A stretch of DNA of 64,000 nt from Pomphorhynchus laevis (Eukaryota; Acanthocephala; Palaeacanthocephala; Echinorhynchida; Pomphorhynchidae): contig WNNJ02002532.1 in the NCBI GenBank assembly GCA_012934845.2, positions 62,001 to 126,000 on the forward strand. Direction: 5' to 3'. Below, piece after piece: positions 34,972-47,799 of the stretch. The notes beneath the pieces are model-generated. The model saw only the letters and a program-made list of their open reading frames with translations. It was not told the DNA's origin and ran no database searches. Every line of letters starts with the position of its first letter. Within the stretch, counting starts at the first letter, position 1. The position numbers were made by a program, and so were the translations under genes.

Positions 34972-35545
34972 GAGCAGTTCCGCAAAGTCCCTGAACAGAT
35001 TTTTGAGTATATTAAGTTAAGATACAAAGGATCAATAAGCCAGGTATGTACGACAGTGAGACATACGGATGATTTCCTTACAACCGTAGGAGTCCATCAA
35101 AGATCTGCGCTGTCGCCGCTATTATTCATCCTCGTTATGAATTATGTATACAACGACTTAAACTCGCAGTTTCTGTCAACGATTTATACGTTGATGATGC
35201 TATGCTCGCGTCCGTAGATAAAGATGACCTCCAGCAACAAATAAAAAATTAAGAAAATCGACTCAAACAGCTCTGTCTACACCAGAAGACGCGTAAAATT
35301 GAACACCTGACAAAAATATGGATTATGATCAGCCACTACATTTTTAAAATCATCCACTGAACCAAACAACTGCGTTTAAATACCTTTGCTGCATCATAAC
35401 GGCAAACAGTAACTTACACGCAGATGTCTACTCTTGAATAAATACAGCCTAGATGAAGTTGCTATGAGTTCCTAGATGAAGTTGTTTTTTGAGGTCCGAA
35501 GATAAAATACTGACTGAAGTCGAAAATTTGTAAAATTGTAATTTG
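34972..35545 (+). pseudogene. RTE-clade LINE RT fragment, degraded
   Basis: Aligns with the RT core of the RTE copy at 19520-22295: SISQVCTTV, GVHQRSALSPLLFILVM, then the active site in a broken frame (GTTGATGATGCTATGCTCGCG for YADDVMLAS), and KDDLQQQI, with frameshifts and stops throughout. The copy breaks off near 35545 in AT-rich sequence and resumes at 36035. Confidence 0.8.
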
Positions 35546-36034
35546 CAAATTACAAGTGATATTAGTGATATTGTTAATATTAATAATAATATTAATAATA
35601 TTATTAGTGATATCTATTATTACTAATAATAGATATTGTATATAGCAGTAATTATTGACTATCAGTACTAATTATTTACTAATTATTATTTACAAAGCAG
35701 ATATTGCATATTAGTAATACTAGATATTGCATATAGCAGTTTGGAATATGGAAACGTGGAGCGTTCCTTCTTGGATGTATGTGTCTACAACTCCCTTGCT
35801 CCGTCATACATATCCGGTCCGGTTGTGGGATTTGAATATCATCAATCCATGAAACGAGCAAAATACGCAGAGAGGGTGTCAAGAATTGAAAGAGGACGTT
35901 TTATTTATTTGTGATGACATCCAGCCGAGGCATTGGGCCAGATTTTAACAAAGTCATTCAATTAATCGAGATAAAGAGGACGTCAAGATTTAATATAGAC
36001 TATGCCACTTGTATAAATATGCTTAGAGCAAAGC
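35546..36034. other. Unassigned insertion splitting the RTE relic
   Basis: AT-rich repeats (35545-35720), then a mixed-composition segment (35740-36000) unlike its AT neighbours. A minus-strand frame with LVSWIDDIQIPQPDR vaguely resembles a LINE C-terminus but cannot be assigned. Confidence 0.3.
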
Positions 36035-36410
36035 TGTTGAGTGGCACTCTATGGCAATTAGTGGCACTCTATGCGCTGAATGTTGGTCGATATCCAAATA
36101 TGAAAAACGCAGAATGGCCGCAATGGAGACGAAAATGCTTCGATTGACAACAGAAATATCTAAAAGATCGTGTCGAACCGAATACATTAGGAATCAATTT
36201 GGCTTGGTGTCAATATTAGAGAAACTTCGCGAAAGACGACTGTAATGGTACGATCACATTCTTCGAGCAAATTAACACCAACCATCAATTAAGTCCATCA
36301 CCGTGACAGTGAAAGCAAACGTCTGATAGAAATATCAAAGTTGCGATGGTTGGACGTTATATGTAACTGACCTGATGAGTGCCAGTCTGGTAGCCAAAGG
36401 GATCATGTAA
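36035..36410 (+). pseudogene. RTE-clade LINE C-terminal fragment
   Basis: Continues the RT of the 34972 copy: ALNVGRYPNMKNAEWPQ (for LYGAECW..), AMETKMLRLTTEISK, EYIRNQFGLVSILEKLRERRL, WYDHILRAN and DLMSASLVAKGIM, the usual RTE tail after the palm and thumb. Stops and frameshifts present. It contains the end of the protein missing from the 19520-22295 copy. Confidence 0.75.
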
Positions 36411-37850
36411 ATATTTATATTATAATATTTATATTATATTTTTTAATATAATATTTTATATCTCAAGTGATCACGAGTATAATTTTTAACAATAACCGTG
36501 TCGATTAGCTTGGGAAATGATTTGAATATTAAAATACTTTTGAAGTAATAAGATTGTGACCGTTCAACCAATAAAAAAGTTTTCACGTTACTATTTGATA
36601 TTACTATCAAATATGAAGAAAGTGTGAAATATCACTTTAATTCATGTACTATTGAAATCATTTAAAACCGTAATGAAAAGTAAATTTTACATTTAGAACA
36701 CCATAAACGAACTCGCTTATGATTGTTATCGTTTTATTGAATGCTTAAATCGTAAAGAATGAGCAATTGTAGGATAAACGTAAAAATTGTGAGAGACGTA
36801 AAGAGACTTTAGTGTTGCGATACAAAATCTAAATAAGAATTGAAAAATAAAAAGCATTCGTAAATTGCTAATTTGTTTTCTTGCAATGATCTCTATTTTG
36901 ATATTAATTAGTGATATTGAATTTATATAAGAATTTTGATCATTAATGATACGGTGCTTGCTAACTGCATTTGTTTTTACAATGAAAGTTATGCACTCCA
37001 CCCTAGTCTATGTTAATCAGGTTAATAATTACTAAAATATAAAAATCTATTCCTGATATGCATTGATGTAAGCTCAGCAAATCATATCCTAATTAAGCAC
37101 TAAGGATCTTTTATTATATTATCACTAGCTATCCTTATTTTATTTTCCCATGAGTGTAATTGTCGGCAACAAAAAGAAGACACCGGACTGAATTTATTCC
37201 AATTTATTTATATAATTAACATTCAATAGATATCAGCAAGTATTCACATTTTCAATGGATAAGATGAATGATGGATTTATAACAATTGATGCTGCAGTAT
37301 CACCGAAACTATCACAAATTCATCATTACTGCGTTGCAGATGTAAGGAAATTCTGTTAATGACAGATTACATGGAAAAGGTCGATCTCTAAAATGTATCC
37401 CAATTGATATACAAGTAGTAGAGATAATCGTAGCACTTTGGCAGTAACTATTGTGTTTAATTCTTTCCGATGTATTTGATCAAATTATGGAATAAGTAAA
37501 ATAAATTTTGGAAGTGCCTCCAAAGTAAATCTAAAGGGGACAGAAAAAATATAGAATTTTTTTATCCGGAATTTTTAAATATGTATAATAATATAATATG
37601 TAATAAAATAAAATAAATAATAAAAAATAATTATTAATTATAAATCATATAAACTCTCAGATCATCCAATTGAGTCTACGCATTATTAATTATTTATAAT
37701 AATTTATAATTATTATAATAATTATTTTATGGTATAAAACACTTTAATTTTCAAGTTTATTTTAAAAAAAGCTTTGCGAAATTGCTGACATTTGACAGCT
37801 CCTAAATTGTATGCAATAATCAAATCAGCTAACTATGTAAATAGTTGATA
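36411..37850. other. AT-rich spacer with one small ORF
   Basis: A 34-codon plus-strand frame at 37255-37359 (MDKMNDGFITIDAAVSPKL..) has protein-like composition and a GTAAGG donor after 37340. It could be an unassigned exon. Nothing else is recognised. Confidence 0.3.
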
Positions 37851-37854
37851 ATCA

Positions 37855-39990
37855 AATCAGCTAACTGAGTCTACGTATTTAATATAATTATAAAATAAAC
37901 AAAACATAATAATGCTAAATCAAAATTTAATAATTAAATAATAAAATTAATAATTGTTTTTAGATTTTTTATAATTTTAATCAAGTTAAAAAAATTAAAT
38001 TTAAAATAAACGCCATTTTTATGGCGTTTATTTAAAAAAAAATAAACGCCATAAAATAATTAAAATAATTAATAATAAACAAAACATAATAATGCTAAAT
38101 CAAAATTTAATAATTAAATAATTAAATTAATAATTGTTATAAGATTTCGGCCCCTAACTCCTCTACCCAACATAGCAGCGGGGCCAAATACATGCTAATG
38201 ATGTATTTCCTCTGAAATAACTATCTAGTATCTTATTTCTAATACAAAGTATATTATTTATTATCCATCCATAAAAATTTGCCACTTAAGAGTTTAAATT
38301 TATTCTTTATATTATTGTGTTGATTTATATATTTTACTATTTTTTGATTTATGCTATTTTTAAAGTAACCTAGTTTAAAATATGTATCTATTAAATTATT
38401 TAAATGATTTTGAAGAAAGCCAATATCATTACATATTGTTGCAATTCTTAAAATTTCATTATTTAATGTATTATATTTTATATTATATGGTATGCATGAA
38501 TGCTCATGCAAAAATATGTTTCTTGTAAATTTAAATATGTCATCTTTACGATATAAATTAATAGTAGTTTTAGTTAATGTTAATTTAATGTTCATATCTA
38601 GATATACACCTTCTTTATCATTAATATTGGTTTTGTTAAGAATAAGGCATTCTGGATAAATGTGCTCACTAGTTGAATAAAAATTATTAGAATTAAATAC
38701 ACATATATCATCAATGTATCGAAACATATATTTCATATATTTATATTGTTTAGATTTAGTTTTTACACAGTTATGAACAAATTCATATTCTATAAAGCTT
38801 AAAAACAAGTCAGCTATAATTAGGCTACTATTACCAACCCATTGGAACACCTTTTACTTGTCTAAATATAGATGTCCCTACTTTTAAATAATTTTGATTT
38901 ATCAAAATATTTAAGGATTCTATTAATTCAATTTTATCCATATATTTATATTTATTTGATGGTTTAATTTTTGTTAGATAGGCGTTATAATTATTATAAC
39001 ATATATATGTATATCTTTTTCCGAATATAAGGTTAATTAATTTTACTAACGCTTCTTTAATATCTACTAAATCTAGATTTGTATAAAGCGTACTAAAATC
39101 GTATGTATTTATATTTTGAAAATTTATTCCTTTTGTATGTTCTAAAAATTCTTTTGTAGAATTAATACTGAAATAGTGTTTTATACCAGTATTAATTTCG
39201 ATTACCTTGCAATATTTTTTAAAATGTGCTTTAATTACTTTAAGTATTTTATTCATATAGACAGAAAGTGGTTTTAATGTACATTTAAACGCACTACATA
39301 TGAACCTAGGTTTTATTGGATTTTTATGTAATTTTGGATTCCAATATAATATGGGTATAGTTTTGTTATCTGTAACAACCTTTATACACTTTTAATCCAT
39401 TATAGAATGAGGACTTGTAATAATTGTTTCTAAACTCAACTCATTACCTTCATATGTTGGATTTACATTTAAATCATTAGAATTAACCTCTTTCATTAGT
39501 ATATCATAATAAAGCTTTTTGCATATGAAGACAAAGTTATTACTAGCTTTATCAATAGTTGTTATTATATAAGTTATCCTTTAATTTAGTAAGTTCTTTA
39601 TACATATCTTTATTAATTTTATCTTTCCTTTTGTAATTGTTTGTTATTTTCATTTTATTTTTAATTTTATCAAATATATAATCTTTCCAAATTTTTATCT
39701 TAGATATATTCGAGCTTTCACTATTAATCAGCTTACTAAAGTAATCATTTAAGTTATTATATAACGAATTGTAAATTTTATTTTTGTCGTTGTTATTATT
39801 TAATCTATATTTATACCCTTTCGATAGCAGCTTTCTTAATTCACAATTTTCAATTAATTCTAGATTATGGGTACATATATGTTCATTTATTTTATCAAAA
39901 CTAAGACTTTTGCAATTGCATTCTGTTTCCATTATGTTTCTAATATTATCGTTACATATTGATTTCAATTCTTTATTATAATTACAAATT
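37855..39990 (-). mobile_element. Penelope-like retroelement, longest copy (RT and 3' UTR)
   Basis: Reading leftwards from about 39990: an N-terminal segment (TECNCKSLSFDKINEHI, then LRKLLSKGYKYR), DKASNNFVFICKKLYY, PILYWNPKLHKNPIKPRFICSA, FSTLYTNLDL, GVPMG.NSSLIIADLFL, MFRYIDDICVF (the catalytic YIDD), YLDMNIKLT, and a conserved C-terminus ending LLSGKFLWMDNK. The RT families named by this pattern are Penelope-like. Damage is small: a TAA near 39393 and a one-base insertion at about 38838, just after GVPMG. No GIY-YIG domain follows the RT. If an endonuclease exists it would be N-terminal, as in the permuted Naiad/Chlamys type, and is truncated here. 3' UTR 38253-37855. Confidence 0.82.
38012..38052. 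repeat. Triple inverted 11-bp motif in the Penelope 3' UTR
   Basis: ATAAACGCCAT, then its complement ATGGCGTTTAT, then ATAAACGCCAT again. The flanking tail sequence (AATAATAAACAAAACATAATAATGC) is duplicated on both sides (about 37898 and 38072), so this is a foldback-associated duplication within the 3' UTR. Confidence 0.7.
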
Positions 39991-40267
39991 TTTCGTCCTA
40001 ATTTAGATTATTGCTGTATCGATGTTTTTCTTAAGTTGAACCAATTACAGCTGATTTATTACACTCCGCTTTTTCAATTGTGCGCATAAAAAGGCAGAAC
40101 AAATAATTCATAACGCTTAAATCGCTGAATTATTTGCTATGCTGCTAATATGTCACTTTTTTTGCGTGATATTTTTAATTTATCAATCAAATTTCATCAT
40201 CGGTAAAATTTCATCAAAATTAGTATCAATAACTAAATTTAGTATTTAACAATTTCGGTAATACCCA

Positions 40268-40790
40268 ATGTTCTTCTTCTTACCCAGCTTATCTCTCACA
40301 GAGAGGTCGCTGTTGCCAACAACTTCTTCCACAACGAACGATTTTGGGCCATCTCGTGTCCTATTGGTCGCTATTCCCACGGCATTCATGCCCTCCTTGA
40401 CGAAATCGTTTCAGCGTTTCTTTAGCTTACTCGATGATCTTTCCTTCGATCTTGACTTTTTCAGCGCTCCTTATCAAGTTATCATAATCTCTTCTTGCTA
40501 TATGTCTGAACCATAGCAGCCTTTTTCGGACGATGACGTCTCGTATTGAGTCAACTTTGAACATCTTCTGGATATCAATGTTGCGGACTTTGTCCTTCTT
40601 TGTGATACCATCAGATTATCTGAGCATTCTCATCTCATTCATTGCTAACCTGTGGATATCTTCAGCTTTTGTGTTCATGTCTCATGTGCATAAATCATAG
40701 ATGGTCGTACAACAGCATCGTATATGCGTCCTTTCAACTTTGTTGCTACTCGCTTGTCGCATAGGATGCTTTAGGTTTTCCGCCAATTTA
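40268..40790 (-). pseudogene. LINE RT C-terminal fragment (probably RTE-like)
   Basis: The reverse strand reads MRHEHKS, DENAQIIW, YPEDVQS and then FKVDSIRDVIVRKRLLWFRHIARRDYDN, the post-RT block (V.IRKRL.W.GH..RR) of APE-type LINEs, with several stops. 5'-truncated and decayed. Confidence 0.6.
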
Positions 40791-40997
40791 TCCCCCAATT
40801 TTTGTGTAATACCTAATTTTTACTTTATAAATTATAGAAATACGATTTACTAACTGATGTAAGTGGAATTATTTTTGCATTTTTACATCAAGGCGTTAAA
40901 AGAAGAAAATTACGAAACAAGTGTGCATCCTCAACGTCAAAATCACTTAAAAGTATAACTAAATGGACAAACAAATTCAAGGGTAATATTACGTATT

Positions 40998-41146
40998 AAC
41001 TGATTAAAAGAGATAGGTAATAGAATTTTTATTGAAATCTTATTTTCGATAGCTAACTGCTATCCTCATTTATTCTGATGATAGCAGTTAGCTGTCAAAA
41101 TTGAAATTTCAATAAAAATTCTATTCACTCTCTCCTTTGATCAGTT
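40998..41146. repeat. 67-bp imperfect palindrome
   Basis: Left arm 40998-41064 (AACTGATTAAAAGAGATAGG..AGCTAACTGCTATC) and right arm 41080-41146 are reverse complements with a few mismatches around a 15-base loop. Inner 14 bp are perfect. Confidence 0.85.
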
Positions 41147-41420
41147 GATAATTTGTACGAGTGAACAACAAATTTGTAAATGGGTATTAAATTTTAAAGA
41201 ACATAACATTCTTGTTTCTCTTTTATTACTTTTTTCGATTCATGACAATTATTTTGTATTTTTTATTATTATTAAAAAAGTTTGAGATCTAAAGTAAATA
41301 CAATCGACTTTCCAGATTGACTTTCCAGCAGTCATCCCGAGATACAAGGGCTCTGACTAGTGTGCATATTATTGACGGAGCCCCGCAAGGACTAGCTCGG
41401 ACGAAGTAATAACGAAGGGT

Positions 41421-44030
41421 ATGACGAAAGGACGTCCAATCAACACTGTAAGATGTTGTACTTGCAACGGGCAAGCGGCCAAGTGCAAAAAGTGCAAATG
41501 TGCCAAGAGTAAAGTTCCTTGCTCAAATTGCGCAGCACCAAACTGTTGTAATCAGCAGCACATTCAAGTAAAATCGATAATAAATGTGCATGATAGTGAA
41601 AATCACGTTCACGCAGTTAGTGACAATGTTGAGAACCAGACAGGTCATACTGCTCGGGATGCGATACGTCGTTTACTTTAGTATATGGAAACATTCTATG
41701 AAATTATTCACTGGGTTCCAAACTTGATGACTCTGCCTAGATGTAACGCTACTAAAGATTTTATTGCAACCTTAACTTCACACATCAAATCGTTTAACGA
41801 AAATTCTAAAGAATGTGATTCCATCTTACACCTCTCTTCGGTATATTGCCAGCTGATTCTGCAGCAAATTCCTTCGCGACGAATTAGTGATCGTCGGAAA
41901 ACCTTAGAACGACGTATAATAATGTGGAATGAAAAAAAGTATGACCAACTAATTTCAGAAGCTCGATTCCTTCAAAAGCAGAGATCAATGAATCGTAAGA
42001 AAAACCATCAAAAAGGATTTTTAATGGACATTCAGAAATTGGTGCAATACAGTAAAATTGGAGAAGCAGCTCGGCTTTTAAAATCAGGCCGACAAAAATC
42101 CGGGATACATGAGATTGATAGTTTTTTGGACGGCAAAATAGTGCTCACACGTCTTCAAGAATTACATCCTCGAGCAACGGATGCAGATAAAGAGTATATT
42201 CTATTGACACCTGAAACATGTAATCCAACATCATCAAGTAATTTACATGAATTTAAGTCCAGATGATATTATAAAAGCGGCTAAAAAATCAAATGGAAGT
42301 GCAAAACCATCCGGTATGGACGCGCAAATGTGGAGATATCTACTAACAGGTTTTGGTCAAGAATCATACAGATATGCGAATGTGCTCGCAATGTTTGCAA
42401 TAAAAATTGCAACCGAAAGATTAAATCCTAACAGCTTGGAAGCATATCTAGCATGTCGGTTGGTTCCTCTTGACAAATCTCCTGGAATACGCCCTATCGG
42501 TATAGGGGAAGTTATGAGACGCATAGTAGCCAGGGCACAGCTAAAATATATTAAACCAACATTGATGGAGGTAGCTGGGGCAGTACAAATGTGTGCTGGT
42601 CAGAAATGTGGGACCGATACTATTATTCATAATGCAAGAGATATACTTGAAAGTAACAGTGAATATTGCATATTAACTGTAGATGCCAACAACGCTTTCA
42701 ATTGTATCAATCGGGATTTGTTGCTCAAAAACATAAACGCGATTTGTCCTGCCATGACGACACTCCTGATCAATACTTACTCGAAGCCATCACTGCTAAT
42801 TGTTGCTGAGGAGACAATTCTATCTGAAGAAGGGGTAACACAAGGAGACCCTTTGGCTATGGCTGCATTTGCAGCGGCGTCTTTACCGATAATTGGAGAG
42901 ATTAAACAAAAAATACCTGGTGTCACCCAACTTTGGTACGCAGATGATGCAACTTTTATTGGCCGTGCGCATGAGTTGTTCAAAGTATGGGATCTATTGA
43001 AAGTGATTGGTAAAAGCTTCGGATTTCACATAAATGCTTCAAAATGCTGTGTTTTAAACAAGAACGAAACTATGACAAATGAAGCCAAATATCTTATGCA
43101 AGAAGGCGTCAAAGTGGTTAAAAATGGTATCAAGGTCTTGGGAGGATTTATTGGATGTGATGCATATCGTGAGTGTCAATTCATGAGTTCAATTAACTCC
43201 TGGCGAGTACAGATACAGCATCTTTGTGATTTAGCAGACTTGGATCCATATGCTGCTTATATATTGCTAACACGAACGATTCAGTTTCAATGGACACATC
43301 TGGTGCGCACTACAAAAGTAAGTTCATCATGGTTCAGAGGCTTAGCTGATGATATTTTCCTGAAGTTGATACCGAGCATTATGGGATTGGGAGTGTTAAC
43401 GTTAGAGCTTCGAGATATTATTAAACTACCCGCCAGAGATGGAGGTTTAGGCATAATAGATCCATCAGCCAACGCAGAAAAGGTTTTTAAACAATCACAC
43501 CTAATAGCGAATGCAAACGTTATTCATAGTAACAGTTCTGAAATTGGGGAAATACTAAAGGATCTTTGTGATGGTTACCGGAAAAATAATCGGAATATAT
43601 ACGAGCAACTTAAGAAACAAATTTTGGAAAATGCAAGTGAAGAAATGGCTCGAAGTATACAGCATGCTGCACAGAAGAATGCCTCAATTTGGTTGACATC
43701 TATTCCTTCGAAACCGTCTGGATTCTATTTTCAGTCTGGATTCTACAACATTTTTTGGATGCACTTGCGATAACATACAATATACAAATTAAAAGTAAGG
43801 GAATTTGTCGATGTTCAGAAGTGTTTAACTTAAGACATGTACTCTCTTGTAGAGTCGGCGGCGGAACAATTATCAGACACAACGCCATACGCAATATCAT
43901 CGGCTCGATACTAAGTGAGGCGCATGATCGCATGGATCGGGAAGTGCAATTACAACCAGTAGATGAGGGTAGAGTGTTTGCATCTAGTACCACAACGAGG
44001 GATAGATATGCGAGAATGGCCCAATTATAA
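41421..44030 (+). mobile_element. RT element with Cys-rich N-terminus and RHN-type C-terminal nuclease-like module
   Basis: N-terminus (41421-41681): Cys-rich CCTC-x6-CKKCKC-x6-C-x2-C-x4-CC, then TAG. The same frame continues at 41685 (METFYEIIHWVPN..) to about 42255, where a frameshift leads into the RT: GIRPIGIGEVMRRIVAR, CAGQKCGTDTIIH, LTVDANNAFNCINR, GVTQGDPLAMAAF, LWYADDATFIG (intact YADD) and LPARDGGLGIID. A second frameshift near 43750 precedes CRCSEVFNLRHVLSC and GGTIIRHNAIRN, a Cys/His and RHN block like those of restriction-like-endonuclease elements. This RT family is widespread in invertebrates, but I cannot name its clade. The 3' end is cut by a Penelope fragment at about 44034. 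Damage: one stop and two frameshifts. Confidence 0.8.
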
Positions 44031-44033
44031 CTG

Positions 44034-44400
44034 ACTTGTTTTTAAGCTTTATAGAGTATGAATTTGTTCATAACTGTGTAAAAACTAAATCTAAACAATA
44101 TATATGAAATATATGTTTCGATACATTGATGATATATGTGTATTTAATTCTAATAATTTCTATTCAAAAAGCGAACAAATTTATCCAAGTAGCCTCATTC
44201 TTAATAAAACCAATATGAATGATAAAGAAGGTATATATCTAGATATGAACATTAAATTAACATTAACTAAAACTACTATTAATTTATATCGTAAAGATGG
44301 CATATTTAAATTTACAAGAAACATATTTTTGCATAAAACTAAGTTGACAAACTTATCCAAGTAAATTTATTCTTAATAAAACTTATTAAGAATAAAAAGG
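44034..44400 (+). pseudogene. Penelope-like RT fragment
   Basis: Begins at CTGACTTGTTTTTAAGCTTTATAG (the ADLFLSFIE region) and reads through EFVHNCVKTKS, MKYMFRYIDDICVF, YLDMNIKLT and KFTRNIFLH, then departs from the family at about 44334. It lacks the C-terminus and 3' UTR, so it is an internal fragment. It abuts the RT element at 41421-44030. Confidence 0.8.
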
Positions 44401-45004
44401 TATTTAAAAATGATAAAAATGTATTTATTTAAGCATGATATAAACTTATATGTTATCTAATAACATTAGATAACATATAATTATTTATTAATTATAAAAA
44501 ATAATAATCATCTAATTTATTTAATTAAATTTAATTAAATTTAATTAAATAAATTTTATTTATTAAAATTTATATATTAATTTTTAATTCGCTTGTTGAT
44601 GATAAAATTTGGTAAAAATAATATTTACTCAATACTGAATAAAACTTAAAATTCCAAATTTTAAATTTTAAAATTATTCTAATTCATTTTAAACGTTCTG
44701 ATTTTCAAGTTGATTTTTATGACAATTAATTCATTTGTTATTTAATTTATATATTTATAAATTATAAATATAATTCATAAAATCATTATAAATAAATATA
44801 AATATAAATCAATATAAATCATTCATATTGTTTTATTTGCAATTCTAATTTTTAGTGTCTGTTATCACTTAACATTATCTCTTCTGCAAAAGGGAAACTT
44901 GACTATTTTGCTTTGGGAGAATAAAAATTGTCTAATTTTCATATTTTCATTTAGTAAATTGACGCTGTTACCACAACAAAATAAATCATAAATAAATAAA
45001 GGTT
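44401..45004. other. AT-rich spacer with a perfect 15-bp hairpin
   Basis: Hairpin TATATGTTATCTAAT (44447-44461), loop AAC, exact complement 44465-44479. TTTAATTAAATTTAATTAAA repeats near 44515. No gene. Confidence 0.6.
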
Positions 45005-47578
45005 TTATTGAAAAATACAACCGATCAAAAAAAGCTAGATAACATAATTAACAAAATAGTACGTACGACCAAATCTTCCAACGACTGCAATTTGCACTGG
45101 TATTCTTATTCTCACTTTTACGGCCTCAGATCCAGAGGGATCTGAGCCCCCCCCCAACCGATCCAACACGCCGCCTTCCGACTAAACCACCCGGGGTCTT
45201 TCACCCCTGAAGAATCCAATCGGCGCGGGCTTTGCTGGGTAAACGAGATACGAGGAACTTAAGAAACCTTAGCCTTTGCTCTGGAGGGCGTCCTCTCAAA
45301 AAGAAGACTAATCCCGAGATAGCCCATGTACCCCAAAGGCGCACCTGGGCTTTCCCTTTCAATGACAGATGATGAGCCCGTTTCAGGGCCCACCTAGCTT
45401 TCTTTAGGATACGTTTAAGTCTATCCAGGTCAGCTTTCGTTGACCAATTTACCGTAACGGTGAACCCTTCATATTTTACTCGACTTGTGAAGGTGTGGAT
45501 TGGTTCAGAGGCAAATATGGAGGAGAGCGCTGAGAGTGCTAATCTCTTAAGTTTTTTCTTAGTTGCAAGGGTGCCATGAAAGACAACCGCCTGCGATTTG
45601 GCGGAGTTTAAAATAAGATTGGATATGGGTAACTGGTCTTTTAATCTTAAAAAGAAACGGCTGATGTCAGAGACTACGTCTTTACACCTGTGTCCGGTGA
45701 ACAGGGCTGTGGTGTCATCAGCGTACACCACTAGACGTTGTTTTCGTTTAAATATTTTGAATAGATTGATGGAGGCAGCAAGATATAAGATGGGAGAAAG
45801 TGGGGATCCTTGAGGAACACCGTAATAGGGTAGAACTGACGCGCATCAGGGTCGTCTTCATAGTAAAATCGCTTGGTATACAGCAGGATCTCCAATCCGT
45901 TCACAATTCTCGCAGGCAACATGAGGGACCTAAGAGAAGAGATCACAAAAGGAATGACGATTCGGTCAAATGCAGCAGAAAAGTCGAGGAAAAGAGCCAC
46001 AACTAAACGATGGCTATTCTCCCCACAAAACTGCTCTACTTCACCAACTGCTGAATGGACCAAGCGACCCTTGATGAACCCATGAAAACCTGGAGGGATC
46101 AAATTACGCCTACTTAAATGGTCGCGGATTTTACGTGCAAGCGCATTTTCGTTAATCGATACGAGGGCATTTTGAATCGAAATGGGTCGCAGATCTTCAG
46201 GGCATGATCAGGATTTTTTCTTAGGAATAAAAACTCACTTACTTATATTGATGCCTGCTACATCGCATGGGAAGACTAAAAGCATTGTGACAACCACTTC
46301 TCTTCTCTGATCAGCTGTCACAAGCTGACAGACCTGAGAAGAGAGTAGAGCGACGGATTTGGAGGTGCCCGGGAGTGGACCCCAGGAGTTAAGGATATCC
46401 GTAACAGATAGATCCCTACTCCTGAAGTTACATCAAGGCGGGATAGGTTGAGGTGATTGAGTGGATCCATAGTTGTGTAGGGCTAGTGACTCCTCCAAAA
46501 TTTTATCAAAGCCTACATTCCCTATCCAACCCAATGCTCTATCCTTCCTGCAAACAAACTTCTTCTTCTTGAAAATCTTCCAAAAGGAAGACTGAGAAAG
46601 ATTAAGACGAGCAATACTCGTCCTGCCCCTACTCAGCTGGAACCTATATCTAGTTCTCCAGTATTCATTCGAGAGAGCCTGTCTGGCGGAAACATAGATA
46701 TTAGGGACGTTCAGCAATTTCGCTAGGACCTTGAGTTTCGTCGCAGTGGGATTGTATATACGACTTTTATAGGTAGTCGATAAAATTGCGGTAGCTTGCG
46801 AAAAGAGGTAGGTATTAAATTCGGTCAGACTCACATTTCCTATTCGGGGAAAGAGTTGGATAGCCGCTTGAAAGAAGGCCACTCTGATCGGATAAAAGTG
46901 GAACTTTCTTCGAAGCAACATATCTTCCTCAATTCTCCAACGAATTAGGTCATGAGAGGTGGACAATTGCTGGCGCGACTGCTCCGTGCAGAGGGGTTTT
47001 AACAGCCACCTCAAGTGAAGAAGTAAAATGTCGAGGATAGAATTTGTTGATGTGCAATGAAAGGTAGGGGAAGGGGGTTTGTGAGTAAGATAACAGTTCC
47101 TAGCTCTGCGAATTGCTGCATTGATCTAACGACCAGTACTGTCGTTGAAATCCCCAAGTATCATGTCATAACCGCTGTCAATAATACTATCCAGGAGGTC
47201 ACGGTTCTTGTGAATTTCTCTTGGACGGATGTAGACATTGGCTAGACTGAGGCGTTCACCGTTTTTACTGAGTGAAACTACTAAACTAGACACGGCTGGA
47301 CATGAGTAGTTTAATAGCGGGAATACCTTAAGGAGCACTTAACTAAGGTCAAGAGTCCTTGAGATGAAGAGGAGTGAGGTGGGGTTATGTACGGAGTATA
47401 GTGGGAACATGTATGTTTTGGGATAACTCGAGTAATGTCCTGAGGAAGATGGATAGACTGCGTCTCCTGAAGGAATATAACATCTGCATCTTTTCCAGAT
47501 AATAGTCTAAGGGCAGAAGCACCTCCTGAATTCCACTGAAGGACATTCAGTGAAAAAAGCTCACGAGTCAAATATTAG
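45005..47578 (-). mobile_element. I/jockey-like APE LINE, decayed
   Basis: Reading leftwards from about 47571: APE endonuclease LNVLQWNSGGASALRLL, DADVIFLQET, YDMILGDFND; a middle segment (47014-46433) with the pre-RT region; RT with HGFIKGRLVHSAVGEVEQF, LFLDFSAAFDRI, a degraded GVPQGS block near 45815, and LVVYADDTTALFTGH (YADD at about 45722-45733). Then the post-RT region ending LPSKARADWILQG. Frameshifts separate all parts. A C9 run with GGGATCTGAG sequence lies near the 3' side (45140-45165). The family is not the CR1 or RTE of this window. Confidence 0.8.
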
Positions 47579-47799
47579 CGTAATACCTAAACGAATTATA
47601 AAAATTGTAACAATAACTTGATTACATGTATTTTCCGAATATAATAAAACTTTGTTATCAAGTGATCACAATATTTCCTCACTTGATGATTTTCTATGAT
47701 CATATGCTGTTCTTAATGAGCTTCCAGACGAAGGTTGTAAAAAATCATACAGGTTTATACTTTCCTGTTGGTGTTAATTAAAAAAGTTGCATTAAATTG

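Noticed and set aside
36726-37001. 91-codon minus-strand ORF
   Set aside because: Ile/Phe/Asn-rich frame typical of AT spacer, with no domain pattern.
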